Positions 10,339-19,245 of a DNA stretch of 64,000 nucleotides are shown here, one piece after another. The stretch comes from Bacteroidota bacterium. GTDB taxonomy: Bacteria > Bacteroidota > Bacteroidia > UKL13-3. The notes beneath the pieces are model-generated. The model saw only the letters and a program-made list of their open reading frames with translations, did no database searches and was not told the origin of the DNA. Positions within the stretch are counted from its first letter, which is position 1; each line of letters opens with the position of its first letter. The stretch is taken from positions 1 to 64,000 of the forward strand of contig JAUXUD010000077.1 in the NCBI GenBank assembly GCA_030680835.1, read 5' to 3'. The position numbers and the translations under genes were made by a program.

Positions 10339-10565
10339 ACCTTGAAAATCAAAAGTAGCATATTGGATTTTCAAGGTAAAATAACTAACGTAAAGAGAAT
10401 ACTATTCAAAAAAAATAAAAATAATAACCTTGAAAATCAAAAGTGTCATTTTGGATTTTCAAGGTAAAATTACTAACAAACAGAGAATACTGTTCTAAAA
10501 AAAATAAAAATAATAACCTTGAAAATCAATAGTTACATATTGGATTTTCAAGGTAAAAAAACAAC
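10339..10565. repeat. Tandem array (about 88-89 bp unit, third unit partial), each unit containing a hairpin ACCTTGAAAATC-N15-GATTTTCAAGGT
   Basis: Hairpins at 10339-10377, 10427-10465 and 10516-10554. The inter-hairpin sequence is also repeated (ACTAAC...AGAGAATACTRTTC...AAAAATAAAAATAATA). Confidence 0.93.
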
Positions 10566-10567
10566 AC

Positions 10568-11152
10568 ATGATTATAATTGGAAATACACTGGTTTCTGAA
10601 GACCTGTTTGATTACAACTTTATTTGCAACTTAACAGCTTGTAAGGGGGCCTGTTGCATAGAAGGAGAAATGGGCGCTCCGGTTCAAACTGAAGAGAAGG
10701 AAAAAATAGAAAAGGAACTCGGTTTAATCAAACCCTTTTTAACAGAACTTTCAAAAGAAGCAATTGAAACAAATGGTTTTTGTGAAAAAGATGAAGATGA
10801 TGAATGGGTGACAACCTGCCTGCCAAGCGGAGAATGTAATTTTGTAAAAAGAAATGAAGCCGGTATTTTGATGTGTGGAATGGAGCAGGCATTTTTAGCA
10901 GGAGCAACCACATTAAGAAAACCAATATCCTGTTATTTGTATCCAATCAGGTTAAGCAAAGTAGGCGATTATGAAGCCTTAAATTACAGCCGCTGGGATA
11001 TTTGCAGCGCAGCCTGTGTTCTGGGCAATCATGAGAAAGTAGCCATTTATCAGTTTTTGAAAGATCCCCTGATCTCTAAATACGGACAGGAATGGTATGC
11101 CGAACTGGAAGCGGTTGCTGAAGCCTATTATCAGGCGAAGCATAAAGATTAA
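10568..11152 (+). CDS. DUF3109 family protein
   Basis: MIIIGNTLVSEDLFDYNFICNLTACKGACCIEGEMGAPVQ, Cys-rich N-terminus typical of DUF3109. Confidence 0.85.
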   Translation: MIIIGNTLVSEDLFDYNFICNLTACKGACCIEGEMGAPVQTEEKEKIEKELGLIKPFLTELSKEAIETNGFCEKDEDDEWVTTCLPSGECNFVKRNEAGILMCGMEQAFLAGATTLRKPISCYLYPIRLSKVGDYEALNYSRWDICSAACVLGNHEKVAIYQFLKDPLISKYGQEWYAELEAVAEAYYQAKHKD

Positions 11153-11254
11153 AGCGGTAACTTAATTATTCCTTAATAATTGGTTTATTAATAAAACTTA
11201 AAGTTTAGGGATAGCGTTCTAAACATAAATTTGAATTAATAAATCAAACAGATT

Positions 11255-14161
11255 ATGAACATATTTTCAAATCTTGTGTTTAGATATAATCGCATTTTAT
11301 TTCTAATTGTTTTTGCCTCTCTTTTTTATATTAACGCTTCGGCATCGCATCTTGAAGGAAACGAAATTTCTTATACCTGTACGAGTCCAGGAATATACTT
11401 GCTTAAATTGAAGTTATATCGTAGTTGTAGCGGGTGGGAAGTTTGTCCAAACTGTCCTTCAAATTTGAACTCTTGTAGTAATACAATAAATGTTTTAGGG
11501 AAATCGGGCATTTATAATGGAGTTAGTTTCGGAAATGTTCCTTTGCTTATAGTTCCCAATACTCCGGTATTAGATGCGATTCAATTATGTTCGGGATTAA
11601 AATCAATTTGCAATAATTGTGGTACCCGAACTCCTGGAACTTTTAGTCCGGGAATAGAAATATATACGTTTCAGGGTTATTTTTCGGTATCGTCAATACC
11701 AGCGGCTTGTTGTGAGATTGCTTTTGTAAACTACAGTTGTTGTAAAAATATTGTAATAACCACATTAGCTAATCCTTCAGCTTTAAATGTTTATACTGAG
11801 GCAGTATTAAACCGTTGTGATACTGCAGGTAATTCTTCTCCGGTTTTCTCAAGCCCACCTGTTATTTATAGCTGTTCAGGACAAGACTTTTCTTATAATA
11901 TGGGGGCCACTGATCCGGATGGAGATTCATTAAGTTATGGTTTGGGAACAGCTTTAGAATCATTTAATGTACCCGCACCTTATGCTCCTGGTTTTAGTCC
12001 TACCGCTCCTTTTCAATATTTTGGTTTCCCATTTCAAGGTAATGGAAATTCATTTTTTGGTATGTATATAGATGCAATTACCGGAGATGTAAGATTCAGA
12101 CCCATTGGAAATTTTGTAGCTGTATTTATTCTTGAAATAAAACAATGGCGAAAAATTAATAATATACTAACTCTTGTAGGAACCACACGCCGTGATGTTG
12201 ATTTCTTTAGTTCTTTCTGTTCCCCAAACAACCCTCCCGAATTTAAAACATATAATGATAGTGTATCGGCACCCACATCAAATTATAATTTTAGTTTTTG
12301 TGCAGGGGAAAGGACCTGCAAAATAATAACTGTGCGTGATGTTGATCAGGACAGTACAGTAATAAGCTGGAACTCTCCTGGTTCTTTGATACAAAAAGGC
12401 GCCACTTTTTTACCTGCTTATAGTGGCTTAAAGCCCAGGCAGGATAGTTTTATTTTTTGCTGGACTCCATCACTTACTGATATAAATAATAACCGTCCAT
12501 ATTATTTTTTATTAACAGGGTTTGATAATAAATGTCAGGTACTCGGCCGCGTTCAAAGAACGTTTTCTGTAACTGTAAAAACGCCTGTTTTGGCTCAAAT
12601 AACGAAATTAAATTCTTCATGTAAAACCTATAGGTTTGGTTATAACAGGATTGGGCCCAAAACCGGGAACATAACATGGAATTTAGAAAATCTTCCAGGC
12701 TTAAATACTTTTTCAACATACACAGGCGATACTATTTTAAGCCATTCATTTGCACAACATGGAATTCATAAAATACGGTTAATTCTGGCCGCAACACCAA
12801 CCTCTTGTGAAACAATTATTGAAGATACAGTTATGGTACCGGATATGGGTTCAGGTTTGCTCAGCGTTTTTCCAAATGTAATAATTGGTGACAGTATAGT
12901 ATGTAAAGGAAAGATTTACTCCTATCGTTCTGATACCATAAGTTCCATTTATACCTATCAATGGCAGCTACCATACGGATGGATGTTGTATTCAGGACAA
13001 GGCACCAGTCAGATAAATGTAATAACTGGCAGCAACAGTGGGTTGGTGGGTGTAAGTATTATGGATAATTGCAATACCAGTTTAATACGAACACGTTCCG
13101 TTACTATATTTCCTGATCCCATTACTCCTGCTATTATTTATGGAAATGAAACCCCTTGCAGGGGCAGTGAACAAAGCTATTACAGCAATATTATAAGTGG
13201 TGTGCAATATTATTTATGGCAGGTCCCTTCGGGCTATACAATTGTAAGCGGACAAGGAACCAATCTGTTAAAAGTAATGATTGGTTTAAATCAGGGACCC
13301 ATTATTTTAAAAACAATTGTGGGATGCGATACAAGTGGAGCGGGGATTTTACTGATAAGACCTTTTGCTGCTATCCAACCCAATTTTATTGATGGCGACA
13401 GTGTTTATTGCCCGGGTATAAACAAGATGTATTCATTAACAGGTACTGCAAGTGGTCATTCTTATCTCTGGACATTGCCAGCAGGTTGGAGTATAGTAAG
13501 CGGTCAGGGTTATGGAAGTATCATCGCGAACACATCAGGTGCCGGTGGGATTTTAAAGGTGAAAGCAATATATGGTTGTGATACCTCTATAGCTATTGAA
13601 AAAGTGGTAAATGTTATTCCCAAACCTGTTATTGGTCAGAACATACAGGGACCCGATACAATTACAGGTGTTGGCTCAACCCATGTATTTAATATTTTGC
13701 CCGAACCCGGAGCATTGAGTTATAACTGGCAGATTCCTCCGGGATGGAGCATCAATTCGGGCCAGGGAACTCCAAATCTTACTTTGTCAAATAACAACTC
13801 GTCGGGAACCATTTGGCTTAAAATGACTTTTGACTGTGACTATAAAGATAGTCTAAGCAAATACATCATATATCAGAATTCTACTGCTTCATCTGGAAAA
13901 TTATTGTATGAGCAGGATTTTAATTTTTATCCGAATCCAAGTAATGGAATTATATTTATTAACTATAATGGCATGTATAATGGAACTTATAAAATGAGCA
14001 TTTTAACTGCTGAAGGTAAAGAAGTGTATACCAAAACCATTGATTTTGATGGCAGCAATATCCGGCAAATTAACCTGGATATGCTGGGTTCGGGAGCATT
14101 CTTTATAAAGATACAGGGTGCAAATGGACAGTGGCAAAAACCTATATTGCTCGTTAAATAA
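11255..14161 (+). CDS. Large secreted protein with repeated PKD-like/Ig-like modules and T9SS type A sorting domain
   Basis: Signal peptide; ASHLEGNEISYTC start; repeated YxWxxPxGWxxxSGQGTxxLxV modules; C-terminal FYPNPSNGIIFINYNG...PILLVK. Confidence 0.8.
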   Translation: MNIFSNLVFRYNRILFLIVFASLFYINASASHLEGNEISYTCTSPGIYLLKLKLYRSCSGWEVCPNCPSNLNSCSNTINVLGKSGIYNGVSFGNVPLLIVPNTPVLDAIQLCSGLKSICNNCGTRTPGTFSPGIEIYTFQGYFSVSSIPAACCEIAFVNYSCCKNIVITTLANPSALNVYTEAVLNRCDTAGNSSPVFSSPPVIYSCSGQDFSYNMGATDPDGDSLSYGLGTALESFNVPAPYAPGFSPTAPFQYFGFPFQGNGNSFFGMYIDAITGDVRFRPIGNFVAVFILEIKQWRKINNILTLVGTTRRDVDFFSSFCSPNNPPEFKTYNDSVSAPTSNYNFSFCAGERTCKIITVRDVDQDSTVISWNSPGSLIQKGATFLPAYSGLKPRQDSFIFCWTPSLTDINNNRPYYFLLTGFDNKCQVLGRVQRTFSVTVKTPVLAQITKLNSSCKTYRFGYNRIGPKTGNITWNLENLPGLNTFSTYTGDTILSHSFAQHGIHKIRLILAATPTSCETIIEDTVMVPDMGSGLLSVFPNVIIGDSIVCKGKIYSYRSDTISSIYTYQWQLPYGWMLYSGQGTSQINVITGSNSGLVGVSIMDNCNTSLIRTRSVTIFPDPITPAIIYGNETPCRGSEQSYYSNIISGVQYYLWQVPSGYTIVSGQGTNLLKVMIGLNQGPIILKTIVGCDTSGAGILLIRPFAAIQPNFIDGDSVYCPGINKMYSLTGTASGHSYLWTLPAGWSIVSGQGYGSIIANTSGAGGILKVKAIYGCDTSIAIEKVVNVIPKPVIGQNIQGPDTITGVGSTHVFNILPEPGALSYNWQIPPGWSINSGQGTPNLTLSNNNSSGTIWLKMTFDCDYKDSLSKYIIYQNSTASSGKLLYEQDFNFYPNPSNGIIFINYNGMYNGTYKMSILTAEGKEVYTKTIDFDGSNIRQINLDMLGSGAFFIKIQGANGQWQKPILLVK

Positions 14162-14273
14162 TTTTAAAACCTGGTGTGAATCGTTTGTAAAGGAGCCATT
14201 GTTTTACTTTAGATGGTAATTTTAAATCATGTTGTGCTTTTAACTTATCATTTTGCTACCTTTGAATCTTAAG

Positions 14274-15794
14274 ATGAAACTCCTAACAGCAAAGCAAATT
14301 CAGGATTGGGATGCTTTTACCATCAAACATGAACCCATCTCTTCTGTTGATTTAATGGAACGGGCTTCAAAAGCATTTAGCACAGTTTTTTTAAATCATC
14401 TCAATGAAGCAGGTCTGAAGTTTATTAATTCTCCGGTATTTATATTTTGCGGCTTGGGCAATAACGGGGGTGATGGGCTGGCAATTGCACGAATACTTCA
14501 TGAAGCAGGCAAGCAGCTTACTGTTTATGTTTTAAATTCAGGGGGATTGCCATCACCTGACTTTACAATAAACTTTAAGCGATTAAAGGAATTAAGGGAA
14601 ATTGAAATAATTGAAATTGATAATGAAAAAGATTTACCCAATTTACCTGAAAATGCTATTATCATTGATGCCTTGTTTGGCACAGGTTTAAACAAACCCC
14701 TTGCAGGTATTACCGCTTTGTTGGTTCAGAGATTAAATGAAACCAATGGGTATAAAGTTTCCGTGGATATACCCAGTGGCCTTTTGGCAGATTTGACTTC
14801 GTTGGAAATGATACGGGAACATACAATCTTTAAAGCACATGATACATTTACATTTCAGGTTCCCAAACAAAGCTTTATGTTCCCTGAAACAGGAGAATTT
14901 GTTGGAAATTTCAAAGTTTTAACTATTGGATTGCATCCTGATTTTTTAAAGAGTATCCGTTCAGATTCTTTTTTTATTTCTAAAGAATGGGTTCAAGCCA
15001 ATCTGAAAAGCAGAAGTAAATTCTCACATAAAGGTTCAGCAGGTCATGCCTTAATTATAGCGGGCAGTTATGGTAAAATGGGGGCTGCTTTACTGGCCTC
15101 CAAAGCTGCCCTGAGAGCGGGTTGTGGGCTTCTTACCGCTTATATTCCAAGAGTAGGTTATACCATTTTTCAAACAGCCTTCCCCGAAGCCATGGTGCAA
15201 ACCGATGAAGAACTTTATGAAATCAGAAATTTTCCATCCACAAATGAATGGGATGCTATTGGAGTGGGTCCGGGTATGGGTGTGCATCCCAATACGGTAA
15301 AGGCATTTGGTATCTGGCTGAACCAAATAAATATACCTTTATTGATTGATGCAGACGGATTAAATGCGTGTGCAGAATTAATGAAACTGCATGCAGATTT
15401 CTCTTTTCCTAATATGGCAGTTATTACACCGCATCCAAAAGAATTTGAAAGGCTGGCAGGTAAATGTACAGATAGTTTTGAAAGACTAACAAAACAAAAA
15501 GAGTTTGCCCATAAGCACAATGTGATTGTGGTTTTAAAAGGTGCGCATACTTGTATCACTTTGCCTGATGGAGAAACGTATTTTAACTTAACAGGAAATC
15601 CATTACTGGCAACGGCTGGAAGCGGGGATGTTTTGAGCGGCATCATTACTTCTTTTTTAGCCCAGGGTTATGAACCTAAAGAGGCAGCGCTGTTAGGCGT
15701 TTACCTGCATGGAACACTGGCAAACAGACTAAAAGACAAGGGTTATAAACAAGCTGTAGCCGGAGATTTAATTGAAGAATTAAAATTTATTTAA
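14274..15794 (+). CDS. nnr: Bifunctional NAD(P)H-hydrate epimerase / ADP-dependent NAD(P)H-hydrate dehydratase
   Basis: CGLGNNGGDGLAIARIL (epimerase) and GVGPGMGVHPNT...VITPHPKEFERLAG...AGSGDVLSGII (dehydratase). ATG at 14274. Confidence 0.93.
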   Translation: MKLLTAKQIQDWDAFTIKHEPISSVDLMERASKAFSTVFLNHLNEAGLKFINSPVFIFCGLGNNGGDGLAIARILHEAGKQLTVYVLNSGGLPSPDFTINFKRLKELREIEIIEIDNEKDLPNLPENAIIIDALFGTGLNKPLAGITALLVQRLNETNGYKVSVDIPSGLLADLTSLEMIREHTIFKAHDTFTFQVPKQSFMFPETGEFVGNFKVLTIGLHPDFLKSIRSDSFFISKEWVQANLKSRSKFSHKGSAGHALIIAGSYGKMGAALLASKAALRAGCGLLTAYIPRVGYTIFQTAFPEAMVQTDEELYEIRNFPSTNEWDAIGVGPGMGVHPNTVKAFGIWLNQINIPLLIDADGLNACAELMKLHADFSFPNMAVITPHPKEFERLAGKCTDSFERLTKQKEFAHKHNVIVVLKGAHTCITLPDGETYFNLTGNPLLATAGSGDVLSGIITSFLAQGYEPKEAALLGVYLHGTLANRLKDKGYKQAVAGDLIEELKFI

Positions 15795-15801
15795 AAATTT
15801 G

Positions 15802-16278
15802 TTATAGCCTTAATTTTTCAAGTTCTTTTGTATAATCATATTGTAGATCTTCATGCAGTTTACTTAAATCTTTTGCAATTTTTTCCAATAAACGTTCATA
15901 CAAATTAAAAAGGGGATTGTATTTTTTTATCTGGAGCGGAGCATCTTTTAAAAGCCTACAATAGTATAACATCAATTCTATTTCGGTTTGTTTGTTGCCC
16001 GAATATTGTATGTATTGTTTGGTAATCCGCAAAGTTTTTCTTAAATATTTGGTAGTAAAAAATAAATTATTAACCGGCATTTCTATATATCTTTCACTTA
16101 TTATTGTTTTCACTTTTTCGATATAAGCGCCTTCATCATGCGCTTCAAACAACAGGTAATTTGCCAGTTCCTTATTAACCTTTTTGAACCGGGCAATCCG
16201 CAGGCAGATTTCAATCAGACGTGGCTGGCTGAGATGAGAAAGTTCTTTTTTTATATCGGCAAGAGATGCTGATTTCAT
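15802..16278 (-). CDS. Hypothetical protein (helical, 158 aa)
   Basis: ORF overlapping the epimerase CDS by 4 nt; no recognised motif. Confidence 0.65.
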   Translation of the reverse strand: MKSASLADIKKELSHLSQPRLIEICLRIARFKKVNKELANYLLFEAHDEGAYIEKVKTIISERYIEMPVNNLFFTTKYLRKTLRITKQYIQYSGNKQTEIELMLYYCRLLKDAPLQIKKYNPLFNLYERLLEKIAKDLSKLHEDLQYDYTKELEKLRL

Positions 16279-17264
16279 GTTGTTTTGGTGAAATATCCGT
16301 TTTCTTCCTTTAATAAATTATAGGGTTCATTGGCAACAATTAAGCAGCCATCCAGATCTGCATAATTTGTGTTGGCACATAAATTCCAGGCACTACTTAT
16401 TCCTAATGTAGTTTCAACCATACACCCCACCATGGTTTCCATTTTACGTTTACGAGCCTCGTTTAAAATACGCAGGCCATTCAGGTAACCTCCTGCTTTC
16501 ATCAGTTTCATATTTATACCGTTAAATTGTTGCTGCAGCAAATCAAAATCGGGTTGATCTAATACACTTTCATCGGCCATTAATGGAAATGGACAATGTT
16601 TTTTCAGATAAAGATATTCTTCCTTCATGGAGGCTGGCAGGGGCTGTTCAATAAATGCAATATGCAGGTGTTTGAGCCTTTGTAAAAAGTTTATCAGCAA
16701 ATCTACATCTTTCCATGCTTCATTGGCATCTATCATAATGGGCACGCTGCAAATTTTATTTAGGGCATTCAAATGCTCAATGGCTCCTTCTTCACTTACT
16801 TTGATTTTTATATGCCCGAATCGGCCCAGTTGATGGGAGTTAAAAAATGTCTCAATTTCAGCAATATCCATAATGGGCAAAGTATAGCAGGAGGCTACTA
16901 TTGATGGGTTTGGCGTTTCCAATAACTCAAAAATGCTTTTATTCTCTTTTTTACAGAGCATATGAATATAGGCTGATTCGATCCCAAAACGCAATGCATT
17001 GGGGAGCTTTATTTTCCCCAATAAGTTAGTTAAATCATCCAATGATTTTACAGCCAGGGATTCTGAATTCAGAAATTTATAAAAGTTTTCTAAAACGTTT
17101 TCAGGAGTTTCATTATAACGTATATTGGGAGCTACTTCTCCAATCCCGATAAATTTTCCTTCGCAGGCTTCTACTATAAAATTTTCCTTGAAACTGCTCT
17201 CATTTCTTGAAATTTTCCAGGTATATTTAAGTTCAAGCTGAATTTTTTTGATGCTCCATTCCAT
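16275..17264 (-). CDS. Dipeptide (L-Ala-D/L-Glu) epimerase-like enolase superfamily protein
   Basis: KIKVSEE, MIDANEAW, FIEQPLP, MADESV, MKLMKAGG catalytic motifs. Confidence 0.85.
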   Translation of the reverse strand: MEWSIKKIQLELKYTWKISRNESSFKENFIVEACEGKFIGIGEVAPNIRYNETPENVLENFYKFLNSESLAVKSLDDLTNLLGKIKLPNALRFGIESAYIHMLCKKENKSIFELLETPNPSIVASCYTLPIMDIAEIETFFNSHQLGRFGHIKIKVSEEGAIEHLNALNKICSVPIMIDANEAWKDVDLLINFLQRLKHLHIAFIEQPLPASMKEEYLYLKKHCPFPLMADESVLDQPDFDLLQQQFNGINMKLMKAGGYLNGLRILNEARKRKMETMVGCMVETTLGISSAWNLCANTNYADLDGCLIVANEPYNLLKEENGYFTKTT

Positions 17265-17319
17265 ACCTGCAATTTATTGTGTGTTTGTAAATAAAAGTAA
17301 ATTTATTGTTCACCAAAAT

Positions 17320-18402
17320 TTACCGCTGACTATTAGAATAGAACAATGGAAAACGCAGAATGTCTACTTCGTCTTCCAAGGCATTTCCTTTTTCAATGTG
17401 TTCAAACAAGTGCTTGGCAAGATATGGAGCCTGCAATACCCCTTTGGTTCCCAAGCCATTAAATACATACAGGTTTTTAAGCTGAGGATGGGCTCCCAAA
17501 ATGGCTCTCCGGTCGCGGGTTGTTGGTCTGATTCCTGCATATTGATCTACCACTTCAAAAGGAATCGTTAACATATTCTTTAATTTTTCCAGCAAGAATT
17601 GTTTTCCTTTTTCATTACTTATTTCATCCAGGTCGTCCCATTCGTAAGTAGCACCTACCTTGTAATAATGATTGCCCTGATGTACCAGATATACTCCTTT
17701 TTTAACAATTTTTTCTGTATTCAGGTCAGGGCAATGAATTAACAAAATCTGGCCCTTGCTTAATTTAAAAGGCAGCCAGCTAAAATATGGATTTTTAAGG
17801 GCCTGATAGCCCTCACAACAAACAACTTTTTCAAAAATATTGTTGTTATATTGCCAACCCTTTTCAGTTTGAACCAAATCAGTATAGTTAAGTTCTTCTT
17901 TTCTGAGCAGATTCTTTCCCATTAAATATTGCCCGTAAGCATCGATATAATTCCGGGTTTCAACCCAGCCACTTTGATTTACCTCAAAACAGCCGTTAGG
18001 AGCTATTAGATAAGGCTCACAGGTTTCAGTTTCATGAATGAATTCCTTGAATGCAGAATTCTCCATGCGCGACCAAAAGTCATTGGCTTCCTTATTGTTT
18101 CCAAAAGCCTGATGCGTTGGTTCAAACCGTAAAAGTTTTATTTTTAACAGGGATTCAATTTCTGCAAAAGTATTTTTTAGCTCAGCAAGCAATTCATTAA
18201 TCTTCCAGTTAATCGTCATCCGTTTTCCGCTTATGGGATTGAACATTCCTGCAGCAACTTTACTGGAAGTATGTATTTTGATTGGATCAAAAATCAAAAA
18301 GCTTTTATTGTTTTTTTGCAATTGGTGTGCAAACAAAAAACCTGCTAAACCGCCACCAATAATCAGGTAATCAAATTTATTTACTAAAGTGTTGTGTTCC
18401 AT
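17320..18402 (-). CDS. FAD-dependent oxidoreductase (DAO family)
   Basis: N-terminal DYLIIGGGLAGFLFAHQL dinucleotide-binding motif; GIRPTTRDRRAILGAHP near C-terminus. Confidence 0.82.
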   Translation of the reverse strand: MEHNTLVNKFDYLIIGGGLAGFLFAHQLQKNNKSFLIFDPIKIHTSSKVAAGMFNPISGKRMTINWKINELLAELKNTFAEIESLLKIKLLRFEPTHQAFGNNKEANDFWSRMENSAFKEFIHETETCEPYLIAPNGCFEVNQSGWVETRNYIDAYGQYLMGKNLLRKEELNYTDLVQTEKGWQYNNNIFEKVVCCEGYQALKNPYFSWLPFKLSKGQILLIHCPDLNTEKIVKKGVYLVHQGNHYYKVGATYEWDDLDEISNEKGKQFLLEKLKNMLTIPFEVVDQYAGIRPTTRDRRAILGAHPQLKNLYVFNGLGTKGVLQAPYLAKHLFEHIEKGNALEDEVDILRFPLFYSNSQR

Positions 18403-18414
18403 AATTGTGTTAAA

Positions 18415-19092
18415 TTATTTTATTTTGTAACCCCGTACCATATGACGTTTACCGGGTGGGCCATCCAGGCGGCATACTTCAAAACCAACGTTACGCATAT
18501 TGTTTTTAATGGTTCCTTTTGCCGAATAGGTTACCAAAATCCCACCAGGATGCATTGCATCATACATTTTTTGAAAAACGGATTCTGTCCACATTTCGGG
18601 CTGTTTTTCCGGCCCGAATGCATCGAAATAAATTATATGGTATATTGAACCTGATACAAAATTTAACAGGGATTGGTTCATTTTAGTCAGGGCAAAGGTT
18701 TCGGTGATGTCAACTGTTTCATTCCAGTTTGATTGATGCATTTTGCGAAAGGCCAATTTTTCAAAATCATTCAGAGAACTTTCGTAACCGAGTTTTTTTA
18801 CAAAATCAAAAGGCAATGGATTATTTTCGAGCGCATCATATCTGATATTGTTTTTTTGAGCTTCGTTAAAGGTAAGTATGGCATTTAAACCGGTTCCAAA
18901 TCCTACTTCCAAAAGGTTCAGTGTGTCGTTTACATGTACCGGATTATGTGAAATAAAATATTGAAAGCCTTCTTTAATAAATACATGCATACTTTCTGTA
19001 CAGGCACCTTTAACTGAATGATAAGTTTCATTGAGTACTTTATTGAATAAAGTATTTGAGCCATCAGCAGTTGGAATAATTTGAGGAAGCAT
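18415..19092 (-). CDS. mnmD: tRNA (5-methylaminomethyl-2-thiouridylate) methyltransferase, MnmD-like
   Basis: LNETYHSVKGACTESMHVFIKEG, LLEVGFGTGLNAILT, YFDAFGPEKQPEMWTESVFQKM, GTIKNNMRNVGFEV. Confidence 0.87.
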   Translation of the reverse strand: MLPQIIPTADGSNTLFNKVLNETYHSVKGACTESMHVFIKEGFQYFISHNPVHVNDTLNLLEVGFGTGLNAILTFNEAQKNNIRYDALENNPLPFDFVKKLGYESSLNDFEKLAFRKMHQSNWNETVDITETFALTKMNQSLLNFVSGSIYHIIYFDAFGPEKQPEMWTESVFQKMYDAMHPGGILVTYSAKGTIKNNMRNVGFEVCRLDGPPGKRHMVRGYKIK

Positions 19093-19245
19093 TTACCCGG
19101 ATATATTTATTTTACTTTTATACTGCACCCTCAAAACAAAATGGTGTATTTAATCGTATTACATTAGATGTTTTCACTTTGCGAAAATATGCAAAAGGCA
19201 ATGGAGAATTTGTTTATTTGTAATTAATATTGAATTTTATATAGA

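Noticed and set aside
10339-10565. CRISPR-like array (three hairpin repeats with about 49-bp spacers)
   Set aside because: The spacers are themselves near-identical repeats, copy number is 3, and there are no cas genes; it is a tandem duplication of an 88/89-bp unit.
15215-15646. 143-aa antisense ORF inside nnr
   Set aside because: Fully embedded in a well-supported CDS; antisense shadow ORF.
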